Assembly (NCBI GenBank): GCA_964012875.1 | Contig: CAXGUU010000012.1 | Location: 1-23,481, forward strand | Length of the DNA: 23,481 nt | From: CAXGUU01 sp964012875 | Lineage (GTDB): Bacteria; Pseudomonadota; Gammaproteobacteria; Ga0077536 | Direction: 5' to 3' | In this document: positions 1-7,345 of the stretch, piece after piece | Position numbering within the stretch: position 1 is the first letter of the stretch | Layout of the letters: every line of letters begins with the position of its first letter | Translations under genes and position numbers: made by a program | The notes under the pieces: generated by a model | Databases searched by the model: none | The model's input: only the letters and a program-made list of their open reading frames with translations | Told to the model about the DNA's origin: nothing

Positions 1-606
1 GTCAATCTGATTGCGTTACCCGAAACCCCGATTGAGCGAATTGTGCCGCAGGGCATTAAAACCAGCGCGGCCACGATCCCGCTCGACGTGATCGTCTACG
101 CGACCGGATTTGATGCCATTTCGGGACCGGTTTTCGCAATGGATATCGCCGGTCTTGGCGGCGCGTCGATGAAAGACGCCTGGGCCGACGGCCCCGCCAA
201 TTACCTCGGTACCATGGTTCATGGTTTTCCCAATCTCTTTTTGCCGTCAAGCGCCATGTCGCCTTCCGTACTTTCAAACATGGCGACGCTGGCCGAGCAG
301 CAGGTCGACCTTATTTTTGACACCATGGTATGGCTTGATCAGCATGGACGGGCGTTGCTGCACCCGCGGCCCGAATCACAGGCACGCTGGCGCGAAGAGA
401 CGCGGCGCTATGCCGAGCGCCGTCCCGGCGCACTGACCACAAAAAGCTGGTACTCGGGTGATAATATCCCGGGCAAACCTCGTGTCTTCATGGTCTATTG
501 TGGTGGCTTCAAGCGGTACAACGAAACTTGCTTCGGCGAGCTTGACGCAGGCTTTCCCGGGTACGACGTGATGCGTCGGCCGACCATCGATGCCAGTCCG
601 CGCTGA
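1..606 (+). CDS. Flavin-containing (Baeyer-Villiger-type) monooxygenase, C-terminal part
   Basis: The reading frame is already open at base 1 and ends at TGA 604-606, so only about the last 200 residues of a protein usually near 540 residues are present. The visible part contains the NADP/FAD-domain motif DVIVYATGFDA, then MKDAWADGPANYLG, GFPNLFLP and, near the end, SWYSGDNIPGKPR followed by a GGFKRYNE stretch. This order is that of cyclohexanone monooxygenase-like Baeyer-Villiger enzymes. Such enzymes use FAD, NADPH and O2 to insert oxygen into ketones, giving esters or lactones. The N-terminal Rossmann motif and the BVMO fingerprint lie outside the window, so an N-hydroxylating relative cannot be excluded. 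It is the first visible gene of a plus-strand row; the GST-like gene follows after 23 bases. Confidence 0.9.
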   Translation, partial: VNLIALPETPIERIVPQGIKTSAATIPLDVIVYATGFDAISGPVFAMDIAGLGGASMKDAWADGPANYLGTMVHGFPNLFLPSSAMSPSVLSNMATLAEQQVDLIFDTMVWLDQHGRALLHPRPESQARWREETRRYAERRPGALTTKSWYSGDNIPGKPRVFMVYCGGFKRYNETCFGELDAGFPGYDVMRRPTIDASPR

Positions 607-629
607 ACAGCGTTACTGGAACCCGCAGC

Positions 630-1313
630 ATGAAACCCTTGCGAATATTCCACATGGGCATTCCAGGGCACCTGCACGCGCGCACCTTCCGCTGCATCTG
701 GTTACTTGAGGAGCTTGGCGTCGAGGACTTTGAAGTGTGCATGGTCATACCTGGCGTGCCGTACGTCCCGCAGCTGCGTGAACACGGCATGCAAGTCGCC
801 ACCAAACTTCCGGCACTGCTGATGGATGGCGAGGAAATCGGAGAATCGGGTGTGATCTGCCAGTTGCTGGCAGAGCGCTTTCAGGCACAGCAAAATTTGC
901 TCGGCCGCGACAACGAGCGCATCGAGATGCTGCAGTGGATCGGCTTTGCTGAAACCTGCGTCATGTTTCGCGTACCGCTGTTGCCGGCGCTGACGGATCC
1001 CGGTAAAGACCTCGAGGCCCTGCAAAAGGAGGTCATCGACCCGTACTGGCGCGTCCTCGCGGGGAATATCGAACGTTTCGAAGCCCATTTCCGGGCGCGT
1101 GGTAGCGATTACCTGCTCGCCAGTGGATTCAGCGTCGCCGACACGATGTGCGGTTGGAGCCTCCATACCTTTCATAACTGGGGTCTGATGGATCTCAGTG
1201 CCGGAGACTCGCCATTGACCCTTGCTTATCTTGAACGCTTGCAGGCACGACCGGCATTCGTTCGCGCCGAACAATATGCCGAGCTTGAGCCCGGACTGCA
1301 TGCACGCCCTTAG
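630..1313 (+). CDS. Glutathione S-transferase-like protein
   Basis: A 227-residue protein of normal GST length. The N-terminal half looks like a thioredoxin fold: a beta strand (LRIFHMG), a helix rich in Arg/Leu, then KLPALLMDG with the expected cis-proline and GESGVICQLLAERF, the usual Glu-Ser glutathione-contact motif. The second half is helical, with a typical GST C-terminal FSVADTMCGWSL segment. It probably conjugates or isomerises an electrophilic intermediate, or binds one, in the cytoplasm. ATG 630 fits the position 23 bases after the monooxygenase stop, and the phosphotransferase starts 9 bases downstream, so they are likely co-transcribed. Substrate and GST class cannot be told from sequence alone. 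Confidence 0.85.
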   Translation: MKPLRIFHMGIPGHLHARTFRCIWLLEELGVEDFEVCMVIPGVPYVPQLREHGMQVATKLPALLMDGEEIGESGVICQLLAERFQAQQNLLGRDNERIEMLQWIGFAETCVMFRVPLLPALTDPGKDLEALQKEVIDPYWRVLAGNIERFEAHFRARGSDYLLASGFSVADTMCGWSLHTFHNWGLMDLSAGDSPLTLAYLERLQARPAFVRAEQYAELEPGLHARP

Positions 1314-1322
1314 GACACACCT

Positions 1323-2453
1323 GTGCTCGAACTTGAACCAGAAATCGCGACCACGCTCGAACGCATCCACGAGGCCCGTGCGGCGGGACCCTATGTCCTG
1401 TGCCATGCCGATGAACTGCGCCAGCGCCTCGAACCTTTTCTGGTCGCGAAGGGTGTGCAAACCCCCCGGGTGAACAACCTTCGTCGCCTGGCGGGCGGCG
1501 CCTCTAAAGAGCAGTTCGTATTTGACCTGTCCGCCGACGACAAGCCCACGCGACGCTGCGTTTTGCGGCTCGAACCGATCGAGGGCGTCGCGATCACCAG
1601 CCGGCAGCGTGAGATGGAGGGCATGCGGGTCGTGCATGGCGTTGCGCCGGTCCCGCAAGTGTACTGGGTCGACCCGGAAGGCGAGGCGCTCGGACGACCG
1701 GCATTGATCGCCGAATTCGTCGAGGGCGTGACCAAACCTACGGATACCAATTCGAACGTGACCGGTTTCGGCACAGTGCTCTCAGAAGCTTTGCGCGCGA
1801 AGCTTGTCATTCCATTTATCGATCACCTCAGGTCGATACACGCCATCGACATTCACTCGCCCGGACTTAAATCGTTTCAAATACCTGACGACGATCCGAC
1901 ACAAGCGGCTCGCTGGCAGGTCAACTGGTGGACCACGGTCTGGCATAACGACGCGCTCCGGGGGATCCCGGTGCTGGGGCTGACCGAACGCTGGATGCGG
2001 GAAAACTTCCCGGAAACAGAGGAACTCGTGCTGGTTCATGGTGATTACCGCACCGGCAACTATCTGTTTGATGAAAACAGCGCTGAAATCACCGCGATTC
2101 TCGACTGGGAGTTTGTCCATGTAGGTGATTACCACGAGGACCTGGCCTGGATCTCTCTCAGACCCTGGAGCCATATCGAAAACGATACGCTGCTCGCCTC
2201 CAGCCTGCTGCCAGACATCGAGCTTTTTGAGCGTTACACCGCCGCCACCGGTCGCCCGGTCAACTTGAAGACACTGCATTTCTATCAGGTACTGTGTCTG
2301 TACAAATGCAGCGTCATTTGCCTCGGTAGCGGCTTAAGGTCAGCCTATGAAGCACACAATCATCAGGACGCGCTGATGAGCTGGCTGACGCCGGCAGGCT
2401 ACGTGTTTGTCAATGAACTGATCGACGTCCTCGAACAAGGTCCAAAGCAATGA
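1323..2453 (+). CDS. APH-family phosphotransferase (ACAD10/11-type kinase domain)
   Basis: A 376-residue protein with the aminoglycoside-phosphotransferase/choline-kinase fold. The N-lobe has a glycine-rich GGASKEQFVFDL (residues 58-69). The catalytic loop is HGDYRTGN at 239-246 (Asp241 catalytic base, Asn246 metal ligand). The metal-binding DWE is at 261-263, followed by HVGDYHEDLAW. All key residues are present, so it is probably an active small-molecule kinase. Homologues of this group often sit beside acyl-CoA dehydrogenases and are thought to phosphorylate hydroxyacyl-type substrates rather than antibiotics. The start is GTG 1323 with AGGA about 7 bases upstream. The stop overlaps the next ATG as ATGA, implying translational coupling with the small DUF6285-like gene. 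Confidence 0.9.
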   Translation: MLELEPEIATTLERIHEARAAGPYVLCHADELRQRLEPFLVAKGVQTPRVNNLRRLAGGASKEQFVFDLSADDKPTRRCVLRLEPIEGVAITSRQREMEGMRVVHGVAPVPQVYWVDPEGEALGRPALIAEFVEGVTKPTDTNSNVTGFGTVLSEALRAKLVIPFIDHLRSIHAIDIHSPGLKSFQIPDDDPTQAARWQVNWWTTVWHNDALRGIPVLGLTERWMRENFPETEELVLVHGDYRTGNYLFDENSAEITAILDWEFVHVGDYHEDLAWISLRPWSHIENDTLLASSLLPDIELFERYTAATGRPVNLKTLHFYQVLCLYKCSVICLGSGLRSAYEAHNHQDALMSWLTPAGYVFVNELIDVLEQGPKQ

Positions 2454-2950
2454 ACCCTTCCATCGAGCTTCGCATCAAAACGATGGTCAGAGCGCTTACC
2501 GAGATCATCATCCCCGCAATCGACCGTGACAATTCCCTGGCGCAGGAACAGGCCGGCCTCCTGATTGGGCACCTGCACGTTCTCCTGCAACATGAAGGCC
2601 GCGAGCACCTCATCTGCGAGATTGAACGTAAGGGGCTGAAACAGCTGGCAGACGACCTGTTGGCGGCCAGTCACGGTGGCGAGGCGACGTCAGCCGCGGC
2701 GGCGCGATTGAAGGCACTGCCCGACGATGTCGATACCAACACCTTCTCGCATGCTATTGAGGCGCTGATTATCGATGCCGGCATCGATGGCAGCGATACC
2801 TTTAAACAAACCTGTGACACCCTCGTGATAAAACACGCCCGCGAAGAAACCCGGCAGGCGCGGGTCTGGTTCAAAGCAATCGGCTTTGATCATGATCCCG
2901 ATGCACTGCCTGATATTGATTCGTTGTTCCAGCAGCGATCTCTAAAATAA
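2450..2950 (+). CDS. Small DUF6285-like protein, partner of the phosphotransferase
   Basis: A 166-residue, mostly helical cytoplasmic protein without signal peptide or membrane segments. It overlaps the preceding kinase gene by 4 bases (ATGA), the arrangement commonly seen for small DUF6285 proteins next to APH-family kinases. The N-terminal pattern (IKTMVRALTEIIIPAI then a helix with LLIGHLHVLLQHEG) fits that family as I remember it, but I cannot run a profile. No catalytic motif is recognisable. Function is unknown; a structural or regulatory partner of the kinase is a reasonable inference from the coupling. No terminator follows. Confidence 0.75.
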   Translation: MNPSIELRIKTMVRALTEIIIPAIDRDNSLAQEQAGLLIGHLHVLLQHEGREHLICEIERKGLKQLADDLLAASHGGEATSAAAARLKALPDDVDTNTFSHAIEALIIDAGIDGSDTFKQTCDTLVIKHAREETRQARVWFKAIGFDHDPDALPDIDSLFQQRSLK

Positions 2951-3000
2951 GCGTGGCAGCGCCGACGGCTGTTTTGTGTAGTTCAAGGCCCCCGGCGTGT

Positions 3001-3015
3001 TTTAGCCTGGCTAAA
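3001..3015. promoter_or_regulatory. Perfect 15-bp palindrome upstream of an LLM gene
   Basis: TTTAGCCTGGCTAAA is a perfect dyad of 7-base arms about a central T, flanked by further near-symmetric bases (GT and AC). The one-base centre is too tight for an RNA hairpin, so a binding site for a dimeric regulator is more likely than a terminator. It sits 69 bases before the LLM ATG at 3084, in the only sizeable gap (133 bases) of the plus-strand row. No cognate regulator is encoded next to it. Confidence 0.35.
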
Positions 3016-3083
3016 CGAGTGACGAGTATCGACGAAATGCGCAAAAACAAGTCTCGGCCCCGCGGATTGGGCCTGAAAACCTG

Positions 3084-4142
3084 ATGCAGCCTTATCCAGA
3101 GCTGGGGTATTTTGTCCTCGGCGGACACATCCACGATCCAAGCCCGGCCATTGACCATTTCAAGCTTGGGGAACAACTCGGGCTTGGCACGGTGTGGCTC
3201 TCCGAGCGCCCGGGATCAAAAGACATCGGCGTACTGTGCGGCGCCGCAGCCGCGGCGGCACCCAAAATGAGCGTTGGCGCCGGCCTCGTTGCCAACCTGC
3301 CGGCGCGCAATCCACTGATCACAGCTTCGCTCGCCGCGACAATGTCGTTGGTCACCCAGGGACGATTCATCCTGGGCGTCGGCCGCGGGCAGGACCGCTT
3401 CGCCGACATGCTCGGTGTGCCGCGCTCAAATTTCGCGCTGATCGAACACTATCTCGACGCCATGCGCTGCTTGTGGCGCGGTGAGACAGTAACGGCCACG
3501 CATGACGGCTGGACACTCGAAGGCGCGAATCTGGGGGTACACCTCGAATCACCGCCGCCGATCTGGATGGGCGCAGTAGGCGACAGGACACTGGCATGGG
3601 GTGGTGCGAACTGCGATGGCGTCATGTTGTTTTCGCAACTGAACGCGGCAGCCGTTGAGCATTCCGTGCGAATTGTTAAAACAGCCGCAGCGCGCGCGGG
3701 CAGAGATCCGGATAAGGTTGAAGTCGCTGCGGTCGCTGTTAACGCGTGCGACGTCGACGAAGAAAAGATGCTGAACTACATCGTCCGGCGCATGAACACG
3801 TATTTCATGTGGCCGGTGATTGACCTCCTTGTCGCGGTGAACGATTGGGATCGGACAACAGCCTTGGCGATCAAGACCGTGGTGCGTGAACAAGCGAGCA
3901 ATCCCGTCGGCGCGCTAGGCGACGAAGGTGTATCCCGGGAAATGGATGACCTGCGGCGCATGCGCGATATGTATCCGGCAAGCTGGATTGATCAGTGCAA
4001 TGCGGTCGGCGATTCGGATACCGGCGCCCGCTACATTCGGTCACTATTTAATGCCGGCGCCGACAAGGTGTTGTTACACGGCGCGCCACCAGCCGATTTT
4101 CGGTCGCTGATTGAAGCCTGGCCGAGCCATCGACCGGCATAA
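3084..4142 (+). CDS. LLM-class flavin/F420-dependent oxidoreductase
   Basis: A 352-residue single-domain protein of the luciferase-like monooxygenase superfamily. The N-terminus YFVLGGHIHDP begins the first barrel strand. LGLGTVWLSERPG (residues 32-44), MSVGAGLVANLPARNPL (62-78) and GRFILGVGRGQDRFADMLG (from about 93) are the usual LLM landmarks, and PPPIWMGAVG marks a later phosphate-binding strand. It resembles the TIGR03857-type group annotated as F420-dependent in actinobacteria. In a proteobacterium FMNH2 is at least as likely as the cofactor. Start ATG 3084 has no strong Shine-Dalgarno sequence. Its place in the row suggests oxidation or reduction of the same substrate family as the monooxygenase. 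Confidence 0.88.
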   Translation: MQPYPELGYFVLGGHIHDPSPAIDHFKLGEQLGLGTVWLSERPGSKDIGVLCGAAAAAAPKMSVGAGLVANLPARNPLITASLAATMSLVTQGRFILGVGRGQDRFADMLGVPRSNFALIEHYLDAMRCLWRGETVTATHDGWTLEGANLGVHLESPPPIWMGAVGDRTLAWGGANCDGVMLFSQLNAAAVEHSVRIVKTAAARAGRDPDKVEVAAVAVNACDVDEEKMLNYIVRRMNTYFMWPVIDLLVAVNDWDRTTALAIKTVVREQASNPVGALGDEGVSREMDDLRRMRDMYPASWIDQCNAVGDSDTGARYIRSLFNAGADKVLLHGAPPADFRSLIEAWPSHRPA

Positions 4143-4212
4143 GGTCGGCCGCGCACTTGGTAAACTCGATTGAACACGCCCCCGAATTCATTCGCACGGA
4201 GAAATTTTCAAC

Positions 4213-4707
4213 ATGGATTTGATCAACGAACTTAAGGAACGGCTCGCCATCGAGGAATTGTTCGCGCGCTACGCGCACACTGTCGATGGCTACGATGGCC
4301 CGGGGTGGGTCAATTGCTTCACGGCGGACGGCATATTCGAAGTGATGGGTGAAGATGGGACTGGTGTCCAGTTCGCCGGGCACGACGCACTGAATCGTTT
4401 TGTCGAAGCCCATATCCGGCTACTCCCCGGTACCCGCCACGTAATGTCCAACCACCTCATCGAATTTGACAGCGAGACGGTCGCTGAACACGTCTGTACT
4501 TTGAGCGGTACGTTGAGTCGACCGGAAAGCGTCTACGTCTTTGCGAACGGGTACTATCGCAGCCGCGTTGAATGTCAGGACGGCGCGTGGAAGATCCGCC
4601 ATCGCAGAGTTTATCTCGACAATGTAGAAACGCTGGGCACGGAACCACTGGCGTCACATATGCAACCAATGATGGGCTGGATTGCCGAAAACGGCACGCC
4701 TTCGTAG
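4213..4707 (+). CDS. SnoaL/NTF2-like domain protein
   Basis: A 164-residue protein with the layout of the SnoaL-like (NTF2-like) cone fold: an N-terminal helix LAIEELFARYAHTVDG, a WVNCFTADGIFEV strand, a GHDALNRFVEAH helix, HVMSNHLIEFD, and a final strand GAWKIRHRRVYLD. Family members are small isomerases, dehydratases, hydroxylase subunits or ligand-binding proteins. Catalytic residues vary, so a reaction cannot be assigned. A GGAG sequence precedes ATG 4213. It is the last gene of the row and is followed by a terminator hairpin. Confidence 0.85.
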   Translation: MDLINELKERLAIEELFARYAHTVDGYDGPGWVNCFTADGIFEVMGEDGTGVQFAGHDALNRFVEAHIRLLPGTRHVMSNHLIEFDSETVAEHVCTLSGTLSRPESVYVFANGYYRSRVECQDGAWKIRHRRVYLDNVETLGTEPLASHMQPMMGWIAENGTPS

Positions 4708-4773
4708 TTGCAAGGGGAAAGGTGCCACGCGCGGCCGCGTTGGGTAACGTATGCGCTATAGCAGATCGCTGAA

Positions 4774-4832
4774 GCAGGAAAAGTGGGGGGCGGGCTAAAA
4801 CTTACGCCCGCCGCTGCTTTTCCCGCTCCTGC
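4774..4832. terminator. Bipartite hairpin between convergent genes
   Basis: Three nested complementary pairs are visible. GCAGG at 4774-4778 pairs with CCTGC at 4828-4832, GAAAAG at 4778-4783 with CTTTTC at 4817-4822, and GGCGGGC at 4789-4795 with GCCCGCC at 4806-4812 around a TAAAACTTAC loop. The A-rich left and T-rich right sides make it plausible as a terminator in both directions. It lies between the SnoaL-like gene (stop 4707) and the convergent LLM gene (stop 4857). Confidence 0.7.
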
Positions 4833-4856
4833 CCTGACTCCGGGGGCCAGCCTGTC

Positions 4857-5960
4857 TCAGGCCGCACCTCGGGTTTCGACATCGCCCCGCAGTTCATGCA
4901 AGCGCGGTACAACCTTCTCGCCAATGAGGCGCAGGCTGTTATGCACCAGATCGAAAGGCATGCCGGCGTAAGAGACCGCCATGGCCGGCCGCAAGTCGCC
5001 TGTCATCTCGTAGCGTTTCGTCCATGTCTCAACGATTTGATCCGGCGTACCCCAGGCCTGACTTTGCACGAAACCCTCGCACGCCTTATCCAGTCCAATC
5101 TCCTGGATCGCTGAGGCGCCCGCCTGATAGGCCTGATAACCCTTGGTCTCGCCCCAGTGCGTGCCGTCAAAATCGTAGTGACGGATAACGCTCTTGTAAT
5201 ACTTGGATAGGTACTTCCTCGCAATTTCTTCCGCGACCTTCGAATCTTCATGGCAAAAGGTGAAGTCCGAAAACACCGGTGCGCCCGGGGCCTTGTTCGG
5301 ATGGACCTGGCGGAATCTCTCGCGCCACGCTTCAACGGCCGCGTGGTGTTCGGCCCAGGGTAACTGCACGAACGACATCATGGTGCCACCGATATCAGCA
5401 GCTGCCATGGCGGAATCCGGCGTCATGGCAACAGAAAAGAATCCACGATCGCGATAACCATGTTCAGGTTTAGGCGTAATCGGCGTCCGCGTCTGCTTGA
5501 AGAACTCCGTGTCGTATTCCGCTACTCCGGTGTCAAGGATGTCGAGAATAATTTCAGCAGCCTGATCGAACTTTTCACGCGACGAGTTCATATCGACACC
5601 AAAGGCCCGGTACTCCTCACGCGCGAGACCACGTCCAAACCCAAGCAAAAACCGATCACCCAACAGGATCTGCAGCATTGTGATCTTTTCTGCAATTCGG
5701 GTGGGGTTATCGTGCCACGGCAGGATGATGGCACCGGTTCCTATTTTGATGCGGTCGGTCTTACCCGCGATATAAGACAACCACTGCATATTGTCCGGCA
5801 TCATCGAATAACCCGGATTGAAGTGATGTTCTGGCAACAGCAGGAAATCCATGCCCACTTCTTCGGCAAGAAAAGCGATTTGGGTTTCCTTGCGCATCAT
5901 GTCCGCGTCGGACAGATTTTCGTGGGTATTCTGAAAAATAAACTGCAGGCCTACTTCCAT
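4857..5960 (-). CDS. Bacterial luciferase-like (LLM) flavin-dependent monooxygenase
   Basis: A 367-residue luciferase-superfamily protein distinct from the plus-strand LLM. MEVGLQFIFQNT starts the first barrel strand. LLPEHHFNPG (residues 41-50) carries the EHHF motif typical of the luciferase-alpha branch, followed by IKIGTGAIILPWHDNPTRIA (71-90) and RFLLGFGRGLAREEYRAFG (from about 103). The sequence fits an FMNH2/O2-dependent monooxygenase of about the usual size. ATG at 5960 has AAAGGA 9 bases upstream. It is the last minus-strand gene of region B, 304 bases after the PHP-like gene, so it may have its own promoter. The substrate is unknown. Confidence 0.9.
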   Translation of the reverse strand: MEVGLQFIFQNTHENLSDADMMRKETQIAFLAEEVGMDFLLLPEHHFNPGYSMMPDNMQWLSYIAGKTDRIKIGTGAIILPWHDNPTRIAEKITMLQILLGDRFLLGFGRGLAREEYRAFGVDMNSSREKFDQAAEIILDILDTGVAEYDTEFFKQTRTPITPKPEHGYRDRGFFSVAMTPDSAMAAADIGGTMMSFVQLPWAEHHAAVEAWRERFRQVHPNKAPGAPVFSDFTFCHEDSKVAEEIARKYLSKYYKSVIRHYDFDGTHWGETKGYQAYQAGASAIQEIGLDKACEGFVQSQAWGTPDQIVETWTKRYEMTGDLRPAMAVSYAGMPFDLVHNSLRLIGEKVVPRLHELRGDVETRGAA

Positions 5961-6264
5961 GGTCGTGATCCTTTGATTGATTCTGTGTCACCGGGCGCAC
6001 GCCTTTCGATCCACGGAAGAGTGGCGGCGACCCAGGTGGCGCTTATAGACTGCCGCGCATGCCCGGCATGTCGACCCGTATTCTAGGGATAACTGCGGCG
6101 GAAGGATAATTACGCCGGCTGCGACCATAGCAAACCTTCGCGCCGCAATGCGGCCCGTCCATTTTCGACCGAACGCTGGATGTCTTCGCCCTGACCCTAA
6201 CAACACCGGGGGCGGCCGCAAGCATCTCGTCGTGGGTACCGGGGCGGTACCGGGTACCTGGCCT
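5961..6264. other. Intergenic stretch with three GGTACC copies
   Basis: Lies between two minus-strand genes. I found no convincing coding sequence on either strand; the open frames here lack family features. It contains three closely spaced GGTACC palindromes at 6235, 6246 and 6253 just downstream of the PHP-like gene stop, which can form alternative small hairpins but have no T-tract. The promoter of the LLM gene should lie near 5970-6100, but I cannot point to a clear -35/-10 pair. Confidence 0.4.
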
Positions 6265-7287
6265 CTAACCTGACGCCAGGTGGCTTAGGTTCTGCAGGGG
6301 TTGCAGCCAAGCTTTCGAACCGTCAACCGGATCCCGGCACTCAATTCGAATGAAACGCCATGGGTCCCGGTGCTCGAATGAAAAACCAGCCGAATTGTCG
6401 CGTTCGTAGGCATCCACTGACTGCGAACCTGAAGCGAATACCTTCGCAATCCAGTCGACGCTTGAGGTCGCTACGACATCTATCGAGACGCCCTCGCCGT
6501 GCCGGCGGACCTTCAGCGGCGCGTCTTCCAGCCGTACGCCTGTCGACGCGTAGCTCTGGCCTGAAGAGAGAGACTCCACGATATCGCGCTCATCGTCCGG
6601 ATCATTGACTGATACACACATGAATCCCAACGGCAAGTTTGAATGCAGCGCTTGGTCGTTCCTGGCAAAGAGATCGTTGGCGGCGAAACCCAGGGTATAG
6701 TGGCCCGCCTCCAGCAATGCATCCCACCATTGGTCGGCGTAAGCGTGTTTCCGGCCGCCACCTGATTCAAGGTTTTCGAAGCTATTGAAAACCTCGAGCC
6801 CGCAAACATCCAATGCCTCCAGCTTCCCACCGGCAATCGGAAACCGGACCGATGACAATTGCTCACGCCAATTCACGCCCGGAACATCGGCGAAGTAGTT
6901 CGGGTGGGCTACGATCGACGGACCGCCATGTCCCAGAGTCAGAATATGCAGGTATTCGGCGCCATTCTCATTGAAGCAATCCGACACTGAATCGTTTTGG
7001 ATTTCGCGCCCGGGAATACCAACTACGCCCTCATGCGCGGCGGGAAAGTTTCGCCCGAAGCAATTCAGTCCAGACGATTCAGTGACATCGGCAACCAGCA
7101 CTGCGAAGTTCAAATCGCGTGACTGGCAGAATTTGTAAATTGTCAGCGGGTCGGTGCCACTGTCGACGACATGGACCGTACCATCGGCAGACACAGCAGC
7201 ATTGACATGAGCATGAATCAGACCCGTGATCCATTGGCCCTTGAGCGCCGCGTAGGGGTTTCCGATGCGCACTTGTTCAACCGTCAA
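6265..7287 (-). CDS. PHP-domain-like protein with degenerate metal site
   Basis: A 340-residue protein resembling PHP-family metal-dependent phosphoesterases. H25-A-H27 in the first strand (GLIHAHVNA) matches the family HxH, GIPGREI (90-96) matches the GxE site, SIVAHPNYF contains H128-P-N, and GLEVFNS follows. However, the usual TDH after strand two reads ADV here (VLVADVTE), and the final DAH-type motif reads AANDLF, so several metal ligands appear lost. The C-terminal 80 residues form an extra beta-rich part. The start is TTG 7285-7287; AGGA lies about 10 bases upstream, and both sit inside a nested hairpin. It starts 58 bases after the lyase gene stop, so co-transcription is likely. Function is uncertain: an altered hydrolase or a non-catalytic relative. 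Confidence 0.7.
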   Translation of the reverse strand: MTVEQVRIGNPYAALKGQWITGLIHAHVNAAVSADGTVHVVDSGTDPLTIYKFCQSRDLNFAVLVADVTESSGLNCFGRNFPAAHEGVVGIPGREIQNDSVSDCFNENGAEYLHILTLGHGGPSIVAHPNYFADVPGVNWREQLSSVRFPIAGGKLEALDVCGLEVFNSFENLESGGGRKHAYADQWWDALLEAGHYTLGFAANDLFARNDQALHSNLPLGFMCVSVNDPDDERDIVESLSSGQSYASTGVRLEDAPLKVRRHGEGVSIDVVATSSVDWIAKVFASGSQSVDAYERDNSAGFSFEHRDPWRFIRIECRDPVDGSKAWLQPLQNLSHLASG

Positions 7288-7330
7288 CGAATCGCGTTCC
7301 TGTCCGAATCGTGACAGGAGACGTTGACGG
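7281..7330 (-). promoter_or_regulatory. Nested hairpin over the RBS and start of the PHP-like gene
   Basis: Outer arms CCGTCAACG (7281-7289) and CGTTGACGG (7322-7330) are perfectly complementary over 9 bases. Inner arms TCCTGTC (7298-7304) and GACAGGA (7313-7319) add 7 more pairs around an 8-base loop. In the minus-strand transcript the inner stem contains the AGGA ribosome-binding site and the outer stem contains the TTG start. CGAATCG is also repeated at 7288-7294 and 7305-7311. No T-tract follows, so translational control or mRNA protection is more likely than termination. Confidence 0.55.
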
Positions 7331-7345
7331 TAGCGGCACCCTTCC

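Noticed and set aside
702..1658. A 318-codon open frame on the minus strand
   Set aside because: It lies opposite the GST-like and phosphotransferase genes, whose motifs are clear; the translation has no recognisable family pattern.
6235..6258. Three GGTACC copies as a possible repeat element
   Set aside because: Six-base palindromes within a GC-rich spacer, no larger repeat unit or flanking duplication; chance or local slippage is enough.
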